A DNA stretch of 64,000 nt. It comes from Geothrix oryzisoli. Its GTDB lineage: Bacteria; Acidobacteriota; Holophagae; Holophagales; Holophagaceae. The notes under the pieces were generated by a model. That model did no database searches, was not told the DNA's origin, and saw only the letters and a list, made by a program, of their open reading frames with translations. Below are positions 49,523 to 59,439 of this stretch, piece by piece; the stretch's first letter is position 1, and the number at the start of each line of letters is the position of its first letter. The stretch lies in assembly GCF_022808865.1 (NCBI RefSeq), contig NZ_JAKZLB010000001.1, positions 372,001 to 436,000 on the forward strand, given 5' to 3'. Made by a program: the position numbers and the translations under genes.

Positions 49523-51430
49523 ATGGATACCGTCATGCGGCCCTTCACGCCCACGGTCCTGCAACGCAGGACCCCCGTGCCCTCAGATCTGGACATCGCC
49601 CAGGCGGCCACCCTGAAACCCATCGCGCTCATGGCGGCCGAATTGGGCCTTCGGGAAGACGAACTGGAGCCCTACGGCCCCACCAAGGCCAAGGTGCGCC
49701 TCGAAGTCCTGGATCGCCTGCGCGGTCGGCCCAATGGCAAGTACATCGATGTCACGGCCATCACCCCGACGCCCTTGGGCGAGGGCAAGACCACCACCAC
49801 CGTAGGTCTCAGCCAGGCTCTGGGAGCGCATCTCGGCCAGCACGCGGTCACCTGCATCCGGCAACCCAGCCAGGGGCCCACCTTCGGCATCAAAGGGGGC
49901 GCTGCGGGCGGCGGCTACAGCCAGGTGGTTCCCATGGAGGACTTCAACCTCCACCTCACGGGGGACATCCACGCCATCACCGCGGCCCACAACCTCTGCG
50001 CGGCGGCCATCGACGCCCGCCTCCTCCATGAAGCCGGTGCTTCGGACGAGCAGTTGTTCGAGCGCATTTTCCCGAAGGGGAGATCTGGCCGGAAGTTCCC
50101 GCGGTCGCTGCAGCTGCGCTGCGCGAGGCTGGGCATCACGAAGGGGAACCCGGAGGACTTCACCCCCGAGGAGCGCCGCCGCGTCTGCCGGCTGGACCTC
50201 GATCCCGCCGCCATCACCTGGCGCCGTGTCCTGGATACCAGCGACCGTTTCCTGCGGGGCGTGACTGTGGGCCGAGGTGAAGAAGAGCAGGGCTTCGCCC
50301 GGGAGACGGGCTTCGACATCACCGTGGCCAGCGAGATCATGGCCGTGCTGGCCCTGACCACGGGCCTCCTGGACCTGCGGCGCCGCCTGGGCGACATGGT
50401 GGTGGGGCTCAACCGGCAGGGCGAAGCCGTGACCGCCGAAGATCTGGGGGTGGCGGGCGCCATGACCGTGCTCATGCGGGACGCCCTCAAGCCGACCCTC
50501 ATGCAGACGCTGGAAGGCACTCCCGTGTTCGTGCATGCGGGACCCTTTGCCAACATCGCCCACGGCAACAGTTCCATCCTCGCGGACCAGATCGCCCTCA
50601 AGCTGGCCGACTATGTGATCACCGAATCGGGTTTCGGCGCCGACATGGGCATGGAGAAGTTCTTCGACATCAAGTGCCGCGTGTCAGGGCTGGTGCCCGA
50701 TGCAGTGGTGCTGGTGGCCACGGTGCGCGCCCTCAAGATGCACGGGGGCGGTCCCAAGGTGGTGGCCGGGAAGCCGCTGGATCCGGTCTACGTGGAGGAG
50801 AATCTGGATCTCCTGCGCCAGGGCCTGCCCAACCTGCTGCACCACATCCGCATCGCCCGGAAATTCGGCGTGCCCGTGGTGGTGGCCGTGAACGGCTTCG
50901 CCACGGACAGTCCCGCCGAGCTGGACCTGGTGCGCCGGGCTTCGCTGGAAAGCGGCGCCGAGGATGCCGTGGTCTGCCTCAACTGGGCCCTGGGCGGGGA
51001 AGGGGCCCTGGACCTGGCACGGGCGGTCATGCGGGTCTGCGAGCGGCCTTCGACGTTCCGTTTCCTCTACGGTGTGGACGAGCCCATCAAGCAGAAGATC
51101 GAGACCATTGCCCATGAGATCTACGGCGCCGATGGCGTGGACTTTGCGCCCGAGGCCGAAGCGAAAATCGCGACCTATACGCGCCTAGGCTATGACCGCC
51201 TGCCCATCTGCATGGCCAAGACCCACCTGAGCCTGAGCCACGATCCGGCCCTCAAGGGCGTACCCACGGGATTCCGCATCCCCGTGCGGGACATCCGGAT
51301 CAGCGCCGGAGCAGGCTTCCTCTACCCTCTGCTCGGCAAGATGGCCACCATGCCGGGACTGCCCACCCGACCCGGCTTCTACGATGTGGACATCGACCCG
51401 GAGACCGGCCGCGTGGTCGGTCTGTTCTGA
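49523..51430 (+). CDS. fhs: formate-tetrahydrofolate ligase, long (eukaryote-like) form
   Basis: ATP-dependent formylation of tetrahydrofolate, 635 aa, against about 555-560 for most bacterial enzymes. The P-loop [11 protein letters not shown] is at about residues 82-92, with the [22 protein letters not shown] region after it. The extra length lies around residues 200-250, in the segment [13 protein letters not shown]...[28 protein letters not shown], which resembles the C1-THF synthase domain of eukaryotes. ATG 49523 follows GAGGAG. Stands alone; it links to the one-carbon flux fed by gcvTH. Confidence 0.92.
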   Translation: MDTVMRPFTPTVLQRRTPVPSDLDIAQAATLKPIALMAAELGLREDELEPYGPTKAKVRLEVLDRLRGRPNGKYIDVTAITPTPLGEGKTTTTVGLSQALGAHLGQHAVTCIRQPSQGPTFGIKGGAAGGGYSQVVPMEDFNLHLTGDIHAITAAHNLCAAAIDARLLHEAGASDEQLFERIFPKGRSGRKFPRSLQLRCARLGITKGNPEDFTPEERRRVCRLDLDPAAITWRRVLDTSDRFLRGVTVGRGEEEQGFARETGFDITVASEIMAVLALTTGLLDLRRRLGDMVVGLNRQGEAVTAEDLGVAGAMTVLMRDALKPTLMQTLEGTPVFVHAGPFANIAHGNSSILADQIALKLADYVITESGFGADMGMEKFFDIKCRVSGLVPDAVVLVATVRALKMHGGGPKVVAGKPLDPVYVEENLDLLRQGLPNLLHHIRIARKFGVPVVVAVNGFATDSPAELDLVRRASLESGAEDAVVCLNWALGGEGALDLARAVMRVCERPSTFRFLYGVDEPIKQKIETIAHEIYGADGVDFAPEAEAKIATYTRLGYDRLPICMAKTHLSLSHDPALKGVPTGFRIPVRDIRISAGAGFLYPLLGKMATMPGLPTRPGFYDVDIDPETGRVVGLF

Positions 51431-51467
51431 TCGCATGACCTCCGGGAACCGAGGGGGCCACTGGTAG

Positions 51468-51482
51468 CATGAAGCCTTCATG
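51468..51482. promoter_or_regulatory. palindrome before the 870-aa exported protein
   Basis: CATGAAG-C-CTTCATG, exact 7-bp arms around one base, overlapping a TAGCAT -10-like element (51465-51470). A repressor site is possible; nothing more specific can be said. Confidence 0.3.
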
Positions 51483-51496
51483 ACATGGGTTCTGTG

Positions 51497-54109
51497 ATGC
51501 CGACCGGTCCGCTTCCTTCCTTCCGCAGGTGTCTCCGCGGCCTGGCAGCCTTGTCGGCTGGGATCCTGCTCCTGACGGGCTGGCCGGGCCGGGCCGAGGG
51601 TGTCTCTGCGGCACCCGCGAAGAGCCTGGCTGAGGCCTTCGAGAAGGGTCCCATCTCCCTGAATGCCAGGGTCCTCCGGCGCGGAGCCGACGGCCAAGAG
51701 CAGGCACTGCCGCTCTTCCAGACCCCGATCCTCCGGTACCAGGATCGGGTGGAGCTCTCGTTGTCCGGCGAGGCCTTCGATCCCCGGGTCACCCGCTCCG
51801 ACTGGACCCTCATCGTTGTCTTCCTGCCCAGGACCGTGGCGCCGACCACCCAGGGCGTGGCCGAGCTGCGCCTCAAGCGGCAGGGCGGCCAGATGGTGGC
51901 ACCCGTCCTCCAGGCCCCTTACGACGCCATTCCGATGTTCTTCCTGGTGCCCGACAACGGAGGACGGCGGAAGGTCCTGGCGGATGTCCTGGCCCACCTG
52001 GAGGCTTTCCGCTCCATCTGCCTCAAGCTCTCGGATCTGACCGAGCAGCGGGCCCATGCCGACCGCTTCCTCACCGGCCTGGACACCATCCGGAAGGACC
52101 AGTCCCCCGCCGCCTACGATGCGGCCGTCTTCAACTTCCTGAAGGCCTACGGGGGACAGGTTTCCCAGGATCTGCAGGTCTTCCTGAGCCGGAACAGCGC
52201 CTCGAATCTCGACAAGTTCCAGTTCCTCACCCAGGAGTTCCGCCGGACCAACATCCTGGTCCCGGCCAATGATGCCGGCGACAGGACCACCACCGTCCAG
52301 GGCCAGTCGGTCTCGGGGCCTGCCCGGGCCTCCTCCGCCTACATCTCCATCGTGTTCGACCTGGTGCAGATCTTCCAGAACCTCTGGCCGGGCCACCGGT
52401 TCCAGTATGTCCCGGCCCTGGCCAAGGACTTCGACGGGACCCGTTCGCAGCTCTGGTACGGCGACTGGATCCATACCACCGGCGATGTCCTCGGAGCCCT
52501 GGTCTTCAGTCCCTGCCGCTGGGAGGATGCCGAGCCGCCCGCCTTCACCTTCTCGGTCCCCCCGGACAGCGCCCTGGTCCAGCCGTACGGCCAGCTGCTG
52601 ATCCAGCCCAAGGCCGGGAGCAACCTGCCCTTCGCCCTGTTCGGTCATGACTGGCGGCTGATCGTCGAAGGTCCCAAGGGAGAGAAGCTCTCCCCGCTGC
52701 CCCTCGTGCCGAGCCCGGGCAAGCAGGCTTTCATGATCGTTCCAGGCGCCCCGTTGGAGGCCCTGCGCCAGCATGGCTTCCTGGCCGTGAAGGCCCACAT
52801 CGAGGGGGCCTGGGGCTTCCAGGCGGTGGCCACCGAGGCCCAGGAGCTTCCCACCGGCCTCGATCCCGCATGGCGTCCCTCCGCGGCGGAGCGGGCCCAC
52901 TTCATGGTGGGGGAAGCCAGTGTGCTGCGCCTCCCCGCGCCCTGGGCCGCCTGCCTCGGCCGCATCGCCTTCCGTCCAGGCAAGGGTGGGACTTCTCCCC
53001 TGGAGGGCGATCTGAAGCTGCAGCCGGACGGGTCACGGCTGGCCACGTTCAGGCCCTTGGGGAACCTCTCTGGGCCGGGGAATCTGGAGTTGTTCCTGCC
53101 CGGGGCCGAGCGGCCCGCCTTGAGCCTCCCCATGACCCTGCTGCCTCCCCTGCCGGTGGTGGACCGTGTGGAGGTCCACCAGGGCGAAGCCACCGTCCTC
53201 ATCTCCGGGCGCAACCTCGGTGAGGCTTCCCAGTGCGTCCTCGGAGGCCAGGTCCTGGCCCGGGGCAAGGAGAACAGCGACGGCTGGACCTTCGATGCCA
53301 CCAAGGGGCCGATCGCCGGAACCGCCGGGGCCCTGCTGCAGGGGGAGCTCCCATTGGCCGATGGGCGGACGCTGGCCCTGAAGGATGTGCGGCTGCTCCC
53401 CCCGCGCCCGGTGCTGGGCGGTCTGCAGGTGCTGGCCGAGCAGCCCGCTCCGGGCCTCCCGCTCTCTGCAGAACCACCGCTCCTGTCCACCACCAGCCCG
53501 GTGATGGTGTCGATCCTGTCGGGCCGCAAGGGGGCCTTCCCCTTCGGGCACAGTCCCAAGCTGTCCCTTCGCCTCGCGGATGAGCCGGGCACCGTGCGTG
53601 CGGTGCCTCCCGCCGCGGTCCGCCTGCTGGGGCGTGGTCAGCGCCTGATCGCCACGCTCCGGGTGGCGGAGCTCTTCGGCCCCACCGCTTCTGGACGCCT
53701 GGAGATCCAGGTGGAGGACGCCTCCGCGGGCGCCAGTGCCTGGGTCACCCTGCCGCCGCTGTTCCTGGACCTGCCCATCATCAAACGGCTCTACCAGGAT
53801 GCCACCGGCACCCACCTGGAGGGCCCGGCCCTGGAGGCGATCGAGGCCGTGGCCCCCAGTCCCGCCGGTCCCTGGGTGCCACTGGCCATGGGCTTCCGGA
53901 ACGGAAGCCAATCCGCCGAGGTCCCACCGCCTCCGGCTGGGGAGCACCTCTGCCTGCGGCTCTACGGCTGGCCCGAGGTCGTGGTGCGGCTCCTGGAGCC
54001 GGTGGCCCCGCTCGTGCCGGTCGCTGCACCGGCGCCGGCAGCACCTCCCGCGCCGGTGGGCACCGCCGGGCCCGAGCCCCGGCCCGGCCCAGCGCAGGAA
54101 CCCAAATAG
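51497..54109 (+). CDS. large exported protein of unknown function
   Basis: 870 aa, not recognised. A Sec signal peptide (Arg-rich n-region, GLAALSAGILLLTG core, cleavage near RAEG) is followed by a long mature region with no membrane helix. It has mixed beta-rich segments, an IPT/TIG-like stretch near 555-590 (VDRVEVHQGEATVLISGRNLGEA) and a Pro/Ala/Val-rich tail (last ~40 residues). Repeated Ig-like beta patterns in the second half suggest an extended periplasmic or surface protein. ATG 51497 is preferred over ATG 51485 because it keeps the usual ~26-nt distance to the TAGCAT element; neither has a good SD. No neighbour clarifies the role. Confidence 0.6.
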   Translation: MPTGPLPSFRRCLRGLAALSAGILLLTGWPGRAEGVSAAPAKSLAEAFEKGPISLNARVLRRGADGQEQALPLFQTPILRYQDRVELSLSGEAFDPRVTRSDWTLIVVFLPRTVAPTTQGVAELRLKRQGGQMVAPVLQAPYDAIPMFFLVPDNGGRRKVLADVLAHLEAFRSICLKLSDLTEQRAHADRFLTGLDTIRKDQSPAAYDAAVFNFLKAYGGQVSQDLQVFLSRNSASNLDKFQFLTQEFRRTNILVPANDAGDRTTTVQGQSVSGPARASSAYISIVFDLVQIFQNLWPGHRFQYVPALAKDFDGTRSQLWYGDWIHTTGDVLGALVFSPCRWEDAEPPAFTFSVPPDSALVQPYGQLLIQPKAGSNLPFALFGHDWRLIVEGPKGEKLSPLPLVPSPGKQAFMIVPGAPLEALRQHGFLAVKAHIEGAWGFQAVATEAQELPTGLDPAWRPSAAERAHFMVGEASVLRLPAPWAACLGRIAFRPGKGGTSPLEGDLKLQPDGSRLATFRPLGNLSGPGNLELFLPGAERPALSLPMTLLPPLPVVDRVEVHQGEATVLISGRNLGEASQCVLGGQVLARGKENSDGWTFDATKGPIAGTAGALLQGELPLADGRTLALKDVRLLPPRPVLGGLQVLAEQPAPGLPLSAEPPLLSTTSPVMVSILSGRKGAFPFGHSPKLSLRLADEPGTVRAVPPAAVRLLGRGQRLIATLRVAELFGPTASGRLEIQVEDASAGASAWVTLPPLFLDLPIIKRLYQDATGTHLEGPALEAIEAVAPSPAGPWVPLAMGFRNGSQSAEVPPPPAGEHLCLRLYGWPEVVVRLLEPVAPLVPVAAPAPAAPPAPVGTAGPEPRPGPAQEPK

Positions 54110-54113
54110 ACGC

Positions 54114-54143
54114 GAAACGGGCCCGCGCTGGCGGGCCCGTTTC
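54114..54143. terminator. bidirectional terminator hairpin
   Basis: Perfect 13-bp stem GAAACGGGCCCGC / GCGGGCCCGTTTC with loop GCTG, lying between the converging exported-protein and icd genes. The A/T ends (GAAA...TTTC) serve either direction. Confidence 0.8.
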
Positions 54144-54160
54144 AGGCGTTTCCGGGGCTG

Positions 54161-56464
<2,304 letters not shown>

Positions 56465-56550
56465 TCAGGCAGGCTCCCACGGGGGATGCCAGCCTTCAAG
56501 CAGCTTTCCCTGTGAGGACGGGGATTTGGGACTTCCGTCACGCCCCGGCG

Positions 56551-57480
56551 CTATCCCACCACCGGCATGGCAGCTCCGGAGGCGGCCTTCACTTCGCCGC
56601 GGGCCAGCGCGAAGTCCATGCGCCCGAGGTTCACGCCGCCGAAGCCCACCTGGAAGACGAGGGTCTCACCCTGGGCCTGCTTCACCTTGACGGGGGCGTC
56701 CAGGAAGGTGTGGCTGTGACCGCCGATGATGGCGTCGATGCCGGCGACCTGGCCGGGCATGCGCAGGTCGTCGTAGCCTGCGTCCTTGACGTCGTAGCCC
56801 AGGTGGGAGAGGACCACCACCAGGTCCACCTTCTCCACCTCGCGGAGCCGCTTCACCACCGGCTTGAGGCTCTCGAAGGGATCCTTCCAGCTGACGCCCT
56901 CGTGGTTTTTCGGCGCGACCAGCCCGGCGAAGGCCACGCCGACTCCCGTGATGCCGACCTTCACCCCCGGGAAGTCCCGGACGAGGTAGGGGCGGATCCG
57001 CTTGGCCAGCTCCGGGGCGCCCTTGCAATCGAAGTTGCAGTTCAGGAAGGCGAAGGGCGGGTTCCGATGCTCGAGCTGTTCCATGGAGGCCATGGCCTCC
57101 ACCAGCATCCCCACCCCATTGTCGAAATCGTGATTCCCGAGGGTCGTGGCGTCGTACCCGATCATCCGCATGAGCTGGTAGTCGAGGCGCCCCTTGTAGC
57201 GGTTGAAGTAGGGCGTCCCCTGGAAGGTGTCGCCCGCGTCCAGCAACAGCACGGAACCCAGCTGCCGGCGGAGCTGCTTCACCAGGGTGGCCCGGCGGGC
57301 CATGCCGCCCTTGCCGCTGATGGCGCCATTGCCGGGGCCGAAGGGCTCGATGCGGGAGTGGGTGTCGTTGGTGTGCAGCAGGGTGATGCGGCCCGAAGCG
57401 GGGCCTTCGGCGGCCTTGAGGGGCACCTGGGAGGCGACGGCGGCGGCACCGAGAGAGGCGAGGAAATGGCGGCGGTCCAT
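56551..57480 (-). CDS. 5'-nucleotidase metallophosphatase subunit (Tat-type signal)
   Basis: 309-aa calcineurin-like phosphoesterase corresponding to the N-terminal catalytic half of UshA-type 5'-nucleotidases. Metal ligands appear in order: LLHTNDTHSR, LLDAGDTFQG, LGNHDFDNG, VLSHLGYD and GGHSHTF. The N-terminus MDRRHFLASLGAAA is a twin-arginine signal, implying folded, possibly metal-loaded export. The substrate domain is missing here and is encoded by the gene just upstream (8-nt gap), so the enzyme is split. ATG 57480 follows AGGAA; ATG 57486 is the alternative. Confidence 0.87.
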   Translation of the reverse strand: MDRRHFLASLGAAAVASQVPLKAAEGPASGRITLLHTNDTHSRIEPFGPGNGAISGKGGMARRATLVKQLRRQLGSVLLLDAGDTFQGTPYFNRYKGRLDYQLMRMIGYDATTLGNHDFDNGVGMLVEAMASMEQLEHRNPPFAFLNCNFDCKGAPELAKRIRPYLVRDFPGVKVGITGVGVAFAGLVAPKNHEGVSWKDPFESLKPVVKRLREVEKVDLVVVLSHLGYDVKDAGYDDLRMPGQVAGIDAIIGGHSHTFLDAPVKVKQAQGETLVFQVGFGGVNLGRMDFALARGEVKAASGAAMPVVG

Positions 57481-57488
57481 GGGCATTC

Positions 57489-58289
57489 CTACAGCTTGAA
57501 CGTCTTGTCGCGGATGGCTTCCAGGATCGGCACGGGCACCGCATAACGGCCCGTGGCCGGGGGCAGCAGGTCCTTGCCGGCCTTGCCCAGGACCGCGCAC
57601 TGGTCGAGCAGCATCTGGCGCAGGGTGATGCCCGTGGTGAAGGGCTTCCGCCCCTTCTTCAGCGTCGGGATGGAGTCCCCGCCTCCGTAGAGGTAGTCGG
57701 TGGTGGCGACCTTTACGACGGTCGCGGGATCGATGGGGCTCCCGTCCTCCCAGGTGACCGTGAGGGTGGCCTGCTGAGGGGTGCCCTCGACCTTGACCTT
57801 CACGCCGGAGCAGGGTTCGCCGCCACGGCGCAGCAGTCCTTCCTTCACCACCTGGATGACCTCGGCGCCGGTGAGCTCGACGACGACCAACTCGTTCTCG
57901 AAGGGCATCAGCTCGAAGATGTCCCCCACCTTGAGCTGGCCCGGGCGCAGGTTGGCCCGCAACCCGCCCGCATTGGTGATGGCGAAGCGGACCGGCACGC
58001 CGACCAGAGGCTGGGCGGCCTGGCGCATGACGTCCGACACCCAGTAGCCCAGCAGGTTCTCCTCACCCCGCCGCCCTCGGAACAGGCCCTGGGGCGCCTG
58101 CACGAGCGGCTGGCCGAAGCTGGCCTTGATCTCTTCGGCCAGGGGGGCGATGACCTTCTGGACCTCCGGATCATCGGGGAGGGCCTCGGTGATGGGGATG
58201 ACTTCGGCGGTCACCTTGGGCGGCTGCGCCGCCAGGTGAAGGGGGAGCAGGGCAAGGGCGAGGAACGCGCTAGAGAGCTTGAGCTTCAC
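57489..58289 (-). CDS. 5'-nucleotidase C-terminal (substrate-binding) subunit
   Basis: 266 aa, matching only the C-terminal domain of UshA-like nucleotidases. It has a Sec signal peptide (residues 1-21, ending HLAAQ), FAITNAGGLRANL (the NGGxIR-type motif) near residue 103, GDIFELMPFENELVVVELTG near 122 and DYLYGGGDSIP (the GGDG-type loop) near 198. It should pair in the periplasm with the Tat-exported phosphatase encoded immediately downstream. Gene order is C-domain first, the reverse of the fused protein. Confidence 0.87.
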   Translation of the reverse strand: MKLKLSSAFLALALLPLHLAAQPPKVTAEVIPITEALPDDPEVQKVIAPLAEEIKASFGQPLVQAPQGLFRGRRGEENLLGYWVSDVMRQAAQPLVGVPVRFAITNAGGLRANLRPGQLKVGDIFELMPFENELVVVELTGAEVIQVVKEGLLRRGGEPCSGVKVKVEGTPQQATLTVTWEDGSPIDPATVVKVATTDYLYGGGDSIPTLKKGRKPFTTGITLRQMLLDQCAVLGKAGKDLLPPATGRYAVPVPILEAIRDKTFKL

Positions 58290-59229
58290 GGGGTTGGTCC
58301 TTCATGGCGGCGCGGGCGTCCCGCACGGCGGCATCATGGGTCCAGAACAGGGCGGCAGTTCGCAGGAGCCAACCCATCAGCCAGCCATTGAGCAGGGTGA
58401 CGGCCAGCTGCAGGAACAGGAACAGCCCCACGCGGAAGGTGGTGCCACCTCCCATGCGCCAGGCCAGGACGAGCACGAGGAAGGGCAGGAGCGACCGCAG
58501 CGCGGCGCCGCCGAGGGACACCAGGCCCCACTGGACCGGGTGCGCCCACAGCCGCAGGAAACAGTCAGCCAAGTGGTGCCGGTAGCCGCGGGCCAGCCCG
58601 GCGGTGCGCCCAAGACGGCAGAACCACCACTGGAGGTTCAGGGTGGCCACGGCCGCCATCCAGAACAGGGGGCGTCCGAAGAAGGCCATCCAGCCGAGGC
58701 CGTCGATACCGAGGCCGCCCAGCCAGGCGAGCACCACATCTCCGAGCCAGGCGGCGAGGCCCACGGGAAGGAAACCGATCAGAACCGTGTCCAGGGCGCC
58801 CAGCAGCCAGGGCCCCAGGCTGGCCTTCTGGCCCACCCGCTCCGCCTGCATACGCCAGCCGCACCAGAGGACGATCACGAGGCCCAGGCCGAAGAGATGC
58901 ACGGTCGGCGAGTTCGCCAGACGATGCTGGAGACCGCCGTTTTCCCAGAGTTCCCAGATGTCCCTGGCGCTGATGCGCTCGCCCCAGTGGCTGGGCAGGG
59001 CGCTCCAGCCCGCGGACCGGCGCAGATGGCCTGCCCAGCCCAGGACCGGACCCAGCAGCACCAGCATCCAGCCGGCCATGAGACCCGAGCCCCAGCGGCT
59101 GAAGCCGCCCGGCAGGCCGGGGCGGAGGAAACGCCAGGGATCCCTCGGCGCAAGGGCGTCTTCGGTATGGATGGTGGTGGGGCGTTCCGTGTCCGTAAGC
59201 TGCATGGCCGTCCGCAAGCAATCCTTCAT
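58270..59229 (-). CDS. multi-pass membrane protein of unknown function
   Basis: 319 aa, not recognised. About five or six hydrophobic segments (near residues 50-70, 110-127, 141-165, 178-200, 240-262 and 268-290) are joined by Arg/Trp-rich loops. Resembles uncharacterised integral membrane proteins of the DUF4013 type only loosely. It overlaps the nucleotidase C-subunit gene by 20 nt, so it is probably the first gene of that three-gene operon. ATG 59229 is used (an in-frame TTG precedes it); ATG 59205 is an alternative. Divergent from the trp promoter. Confidence 0.6.
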   Translation of the reverse strand: MKDCLRTAMQLTDTERPTTIHTEDALAPRDPWRFLRPGLPGGFSRWGSGLMAGWMLVLLGPVLGWAGHLRRSAGWSALPSHWGERISARDIWELWENGGLQHRLANSPTVHLFGLGLVIVLWCGWRMQAERVGQKASLGPWLLGALDTVLIGFLPVGLAAWLGDVVLAWLGGLGIDGLGWMAFFGRPLFWMAAVATLNLQWWFCRLGRTAGLARGYRHHLADCFLRLWAHPVQWGLVSLGGAALRSLLPFLVLVLAWRMGGGTTFRVGLFLFLQLAVTLLNGWLMGWLLRTAALFWTHDAAVRDARAAMKDQPREAQAL

Positions 59230-59239
59230 CAAACCACAC

Positions 59240-59269
59240 TTGACAGGGCCCGCGCCGATGGGGTTTCAT
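59240..59269 (+). promoter_or_regulatory. promoter of the tryptophan operon
   Basis: Consensus -35 TTGACA (59240-59245), 18-bp spacer, -10 TTTCAT (59264-59269). Transcription would begin at about 59275-59277, at or next to the trpL ATG, so the leader mRNA may be leaderless or nearly so. The -35 lies in the 47-bp gap to the divergent membrane-protein gene. Confidence 0.6.
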
Positions 59270-59276
59270 CGGTCTT

Positions 59277-59369
59277 ATGCCGCTGTCCTTTCCGACCCTC
59301 CGCCAGGGCCTCCTTCACGGGGCTTGGTGGTGGCGTACGGGCTTGGACGGCTCCCTGTGCGAGGCCTAG
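59277..59369 (+). CDS. trpL: trp operon leader peptide with three tandem Trp codons
   Basis: 30-residue reading frame, ATG 59277 to TAG 59367-59369, with Trp17-Trp18-Trp19 encoded by TGG TGG TGG (59325-59333) in the context GAWWWRTG. Three adjacent Trp codons immediately upstream of trpE, followed by mutually exclusive RNA hairpins, are diagnostic of ribosome-mediated transcription attenuation. There is no SD, consistent with a transcript starting at or beside the AUG. The frame is not fused to trpE. Confidence 0.85.
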   Translation: MPLSFPTLRQGLLHGAWWWRTGLDGSLCEA

Positions 59370-59401
59370 CGGCCCACGCCACCCCGGACCCTCCAAGCCC
59401 G
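59338..59401 (+). promoter_or_regulatory. antiterminator of the trp attenuator
   Basis: CGGGCTTGGA (59338-59347), starting 5 nt after the last Trp codon, is the exact complement of TCCAAGCCCG (59392-59401), which contains the left arm of the terminator; the two pairings exclude each other. In addition GGTGGCGT (59329-59336), which overlaps the Trp codons, pairs perfectly with ACGCCACC (59376-59383), giving a leader structure that a ribosome stalled at Trp would melt. This is a classical alternative-hairpin switch. Confidence 0.8.
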
Positions 59402-59421
59402 ACCCCATGGTCGGGCTTTTT
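59395..59421 (+). terminator. trp attenuator terminator
   Basis: Intrinsic terminator: 10-bp perfect stem AAGCCCGACC / GGTCGGGCTT, loop CCAT, then TTTTT (59417-59421). It lies between trpL and trpE, only 18 nt before the trpE start. It should end transcription when Trp-tRNA is plentiful. Confidence 0.9.
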
Positions 59422-59439
59422 CGTATGTGGACGACAACC

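Noticed and set aside
57489-58289. Frameshifted single 5'-nucleotidase pseudogene
   Set aside because: The C-terminal domain is encoded before the catalytic domain and each has its own signal peptide and start, so this is a true split, not a broken gene.
58279-59439. N-terminal extension of TrpE running back across the membrane-protein gene
   Set aside because: It would cross the promoter, the leader peptide and the terminator; trpE homologues begin near 59440.
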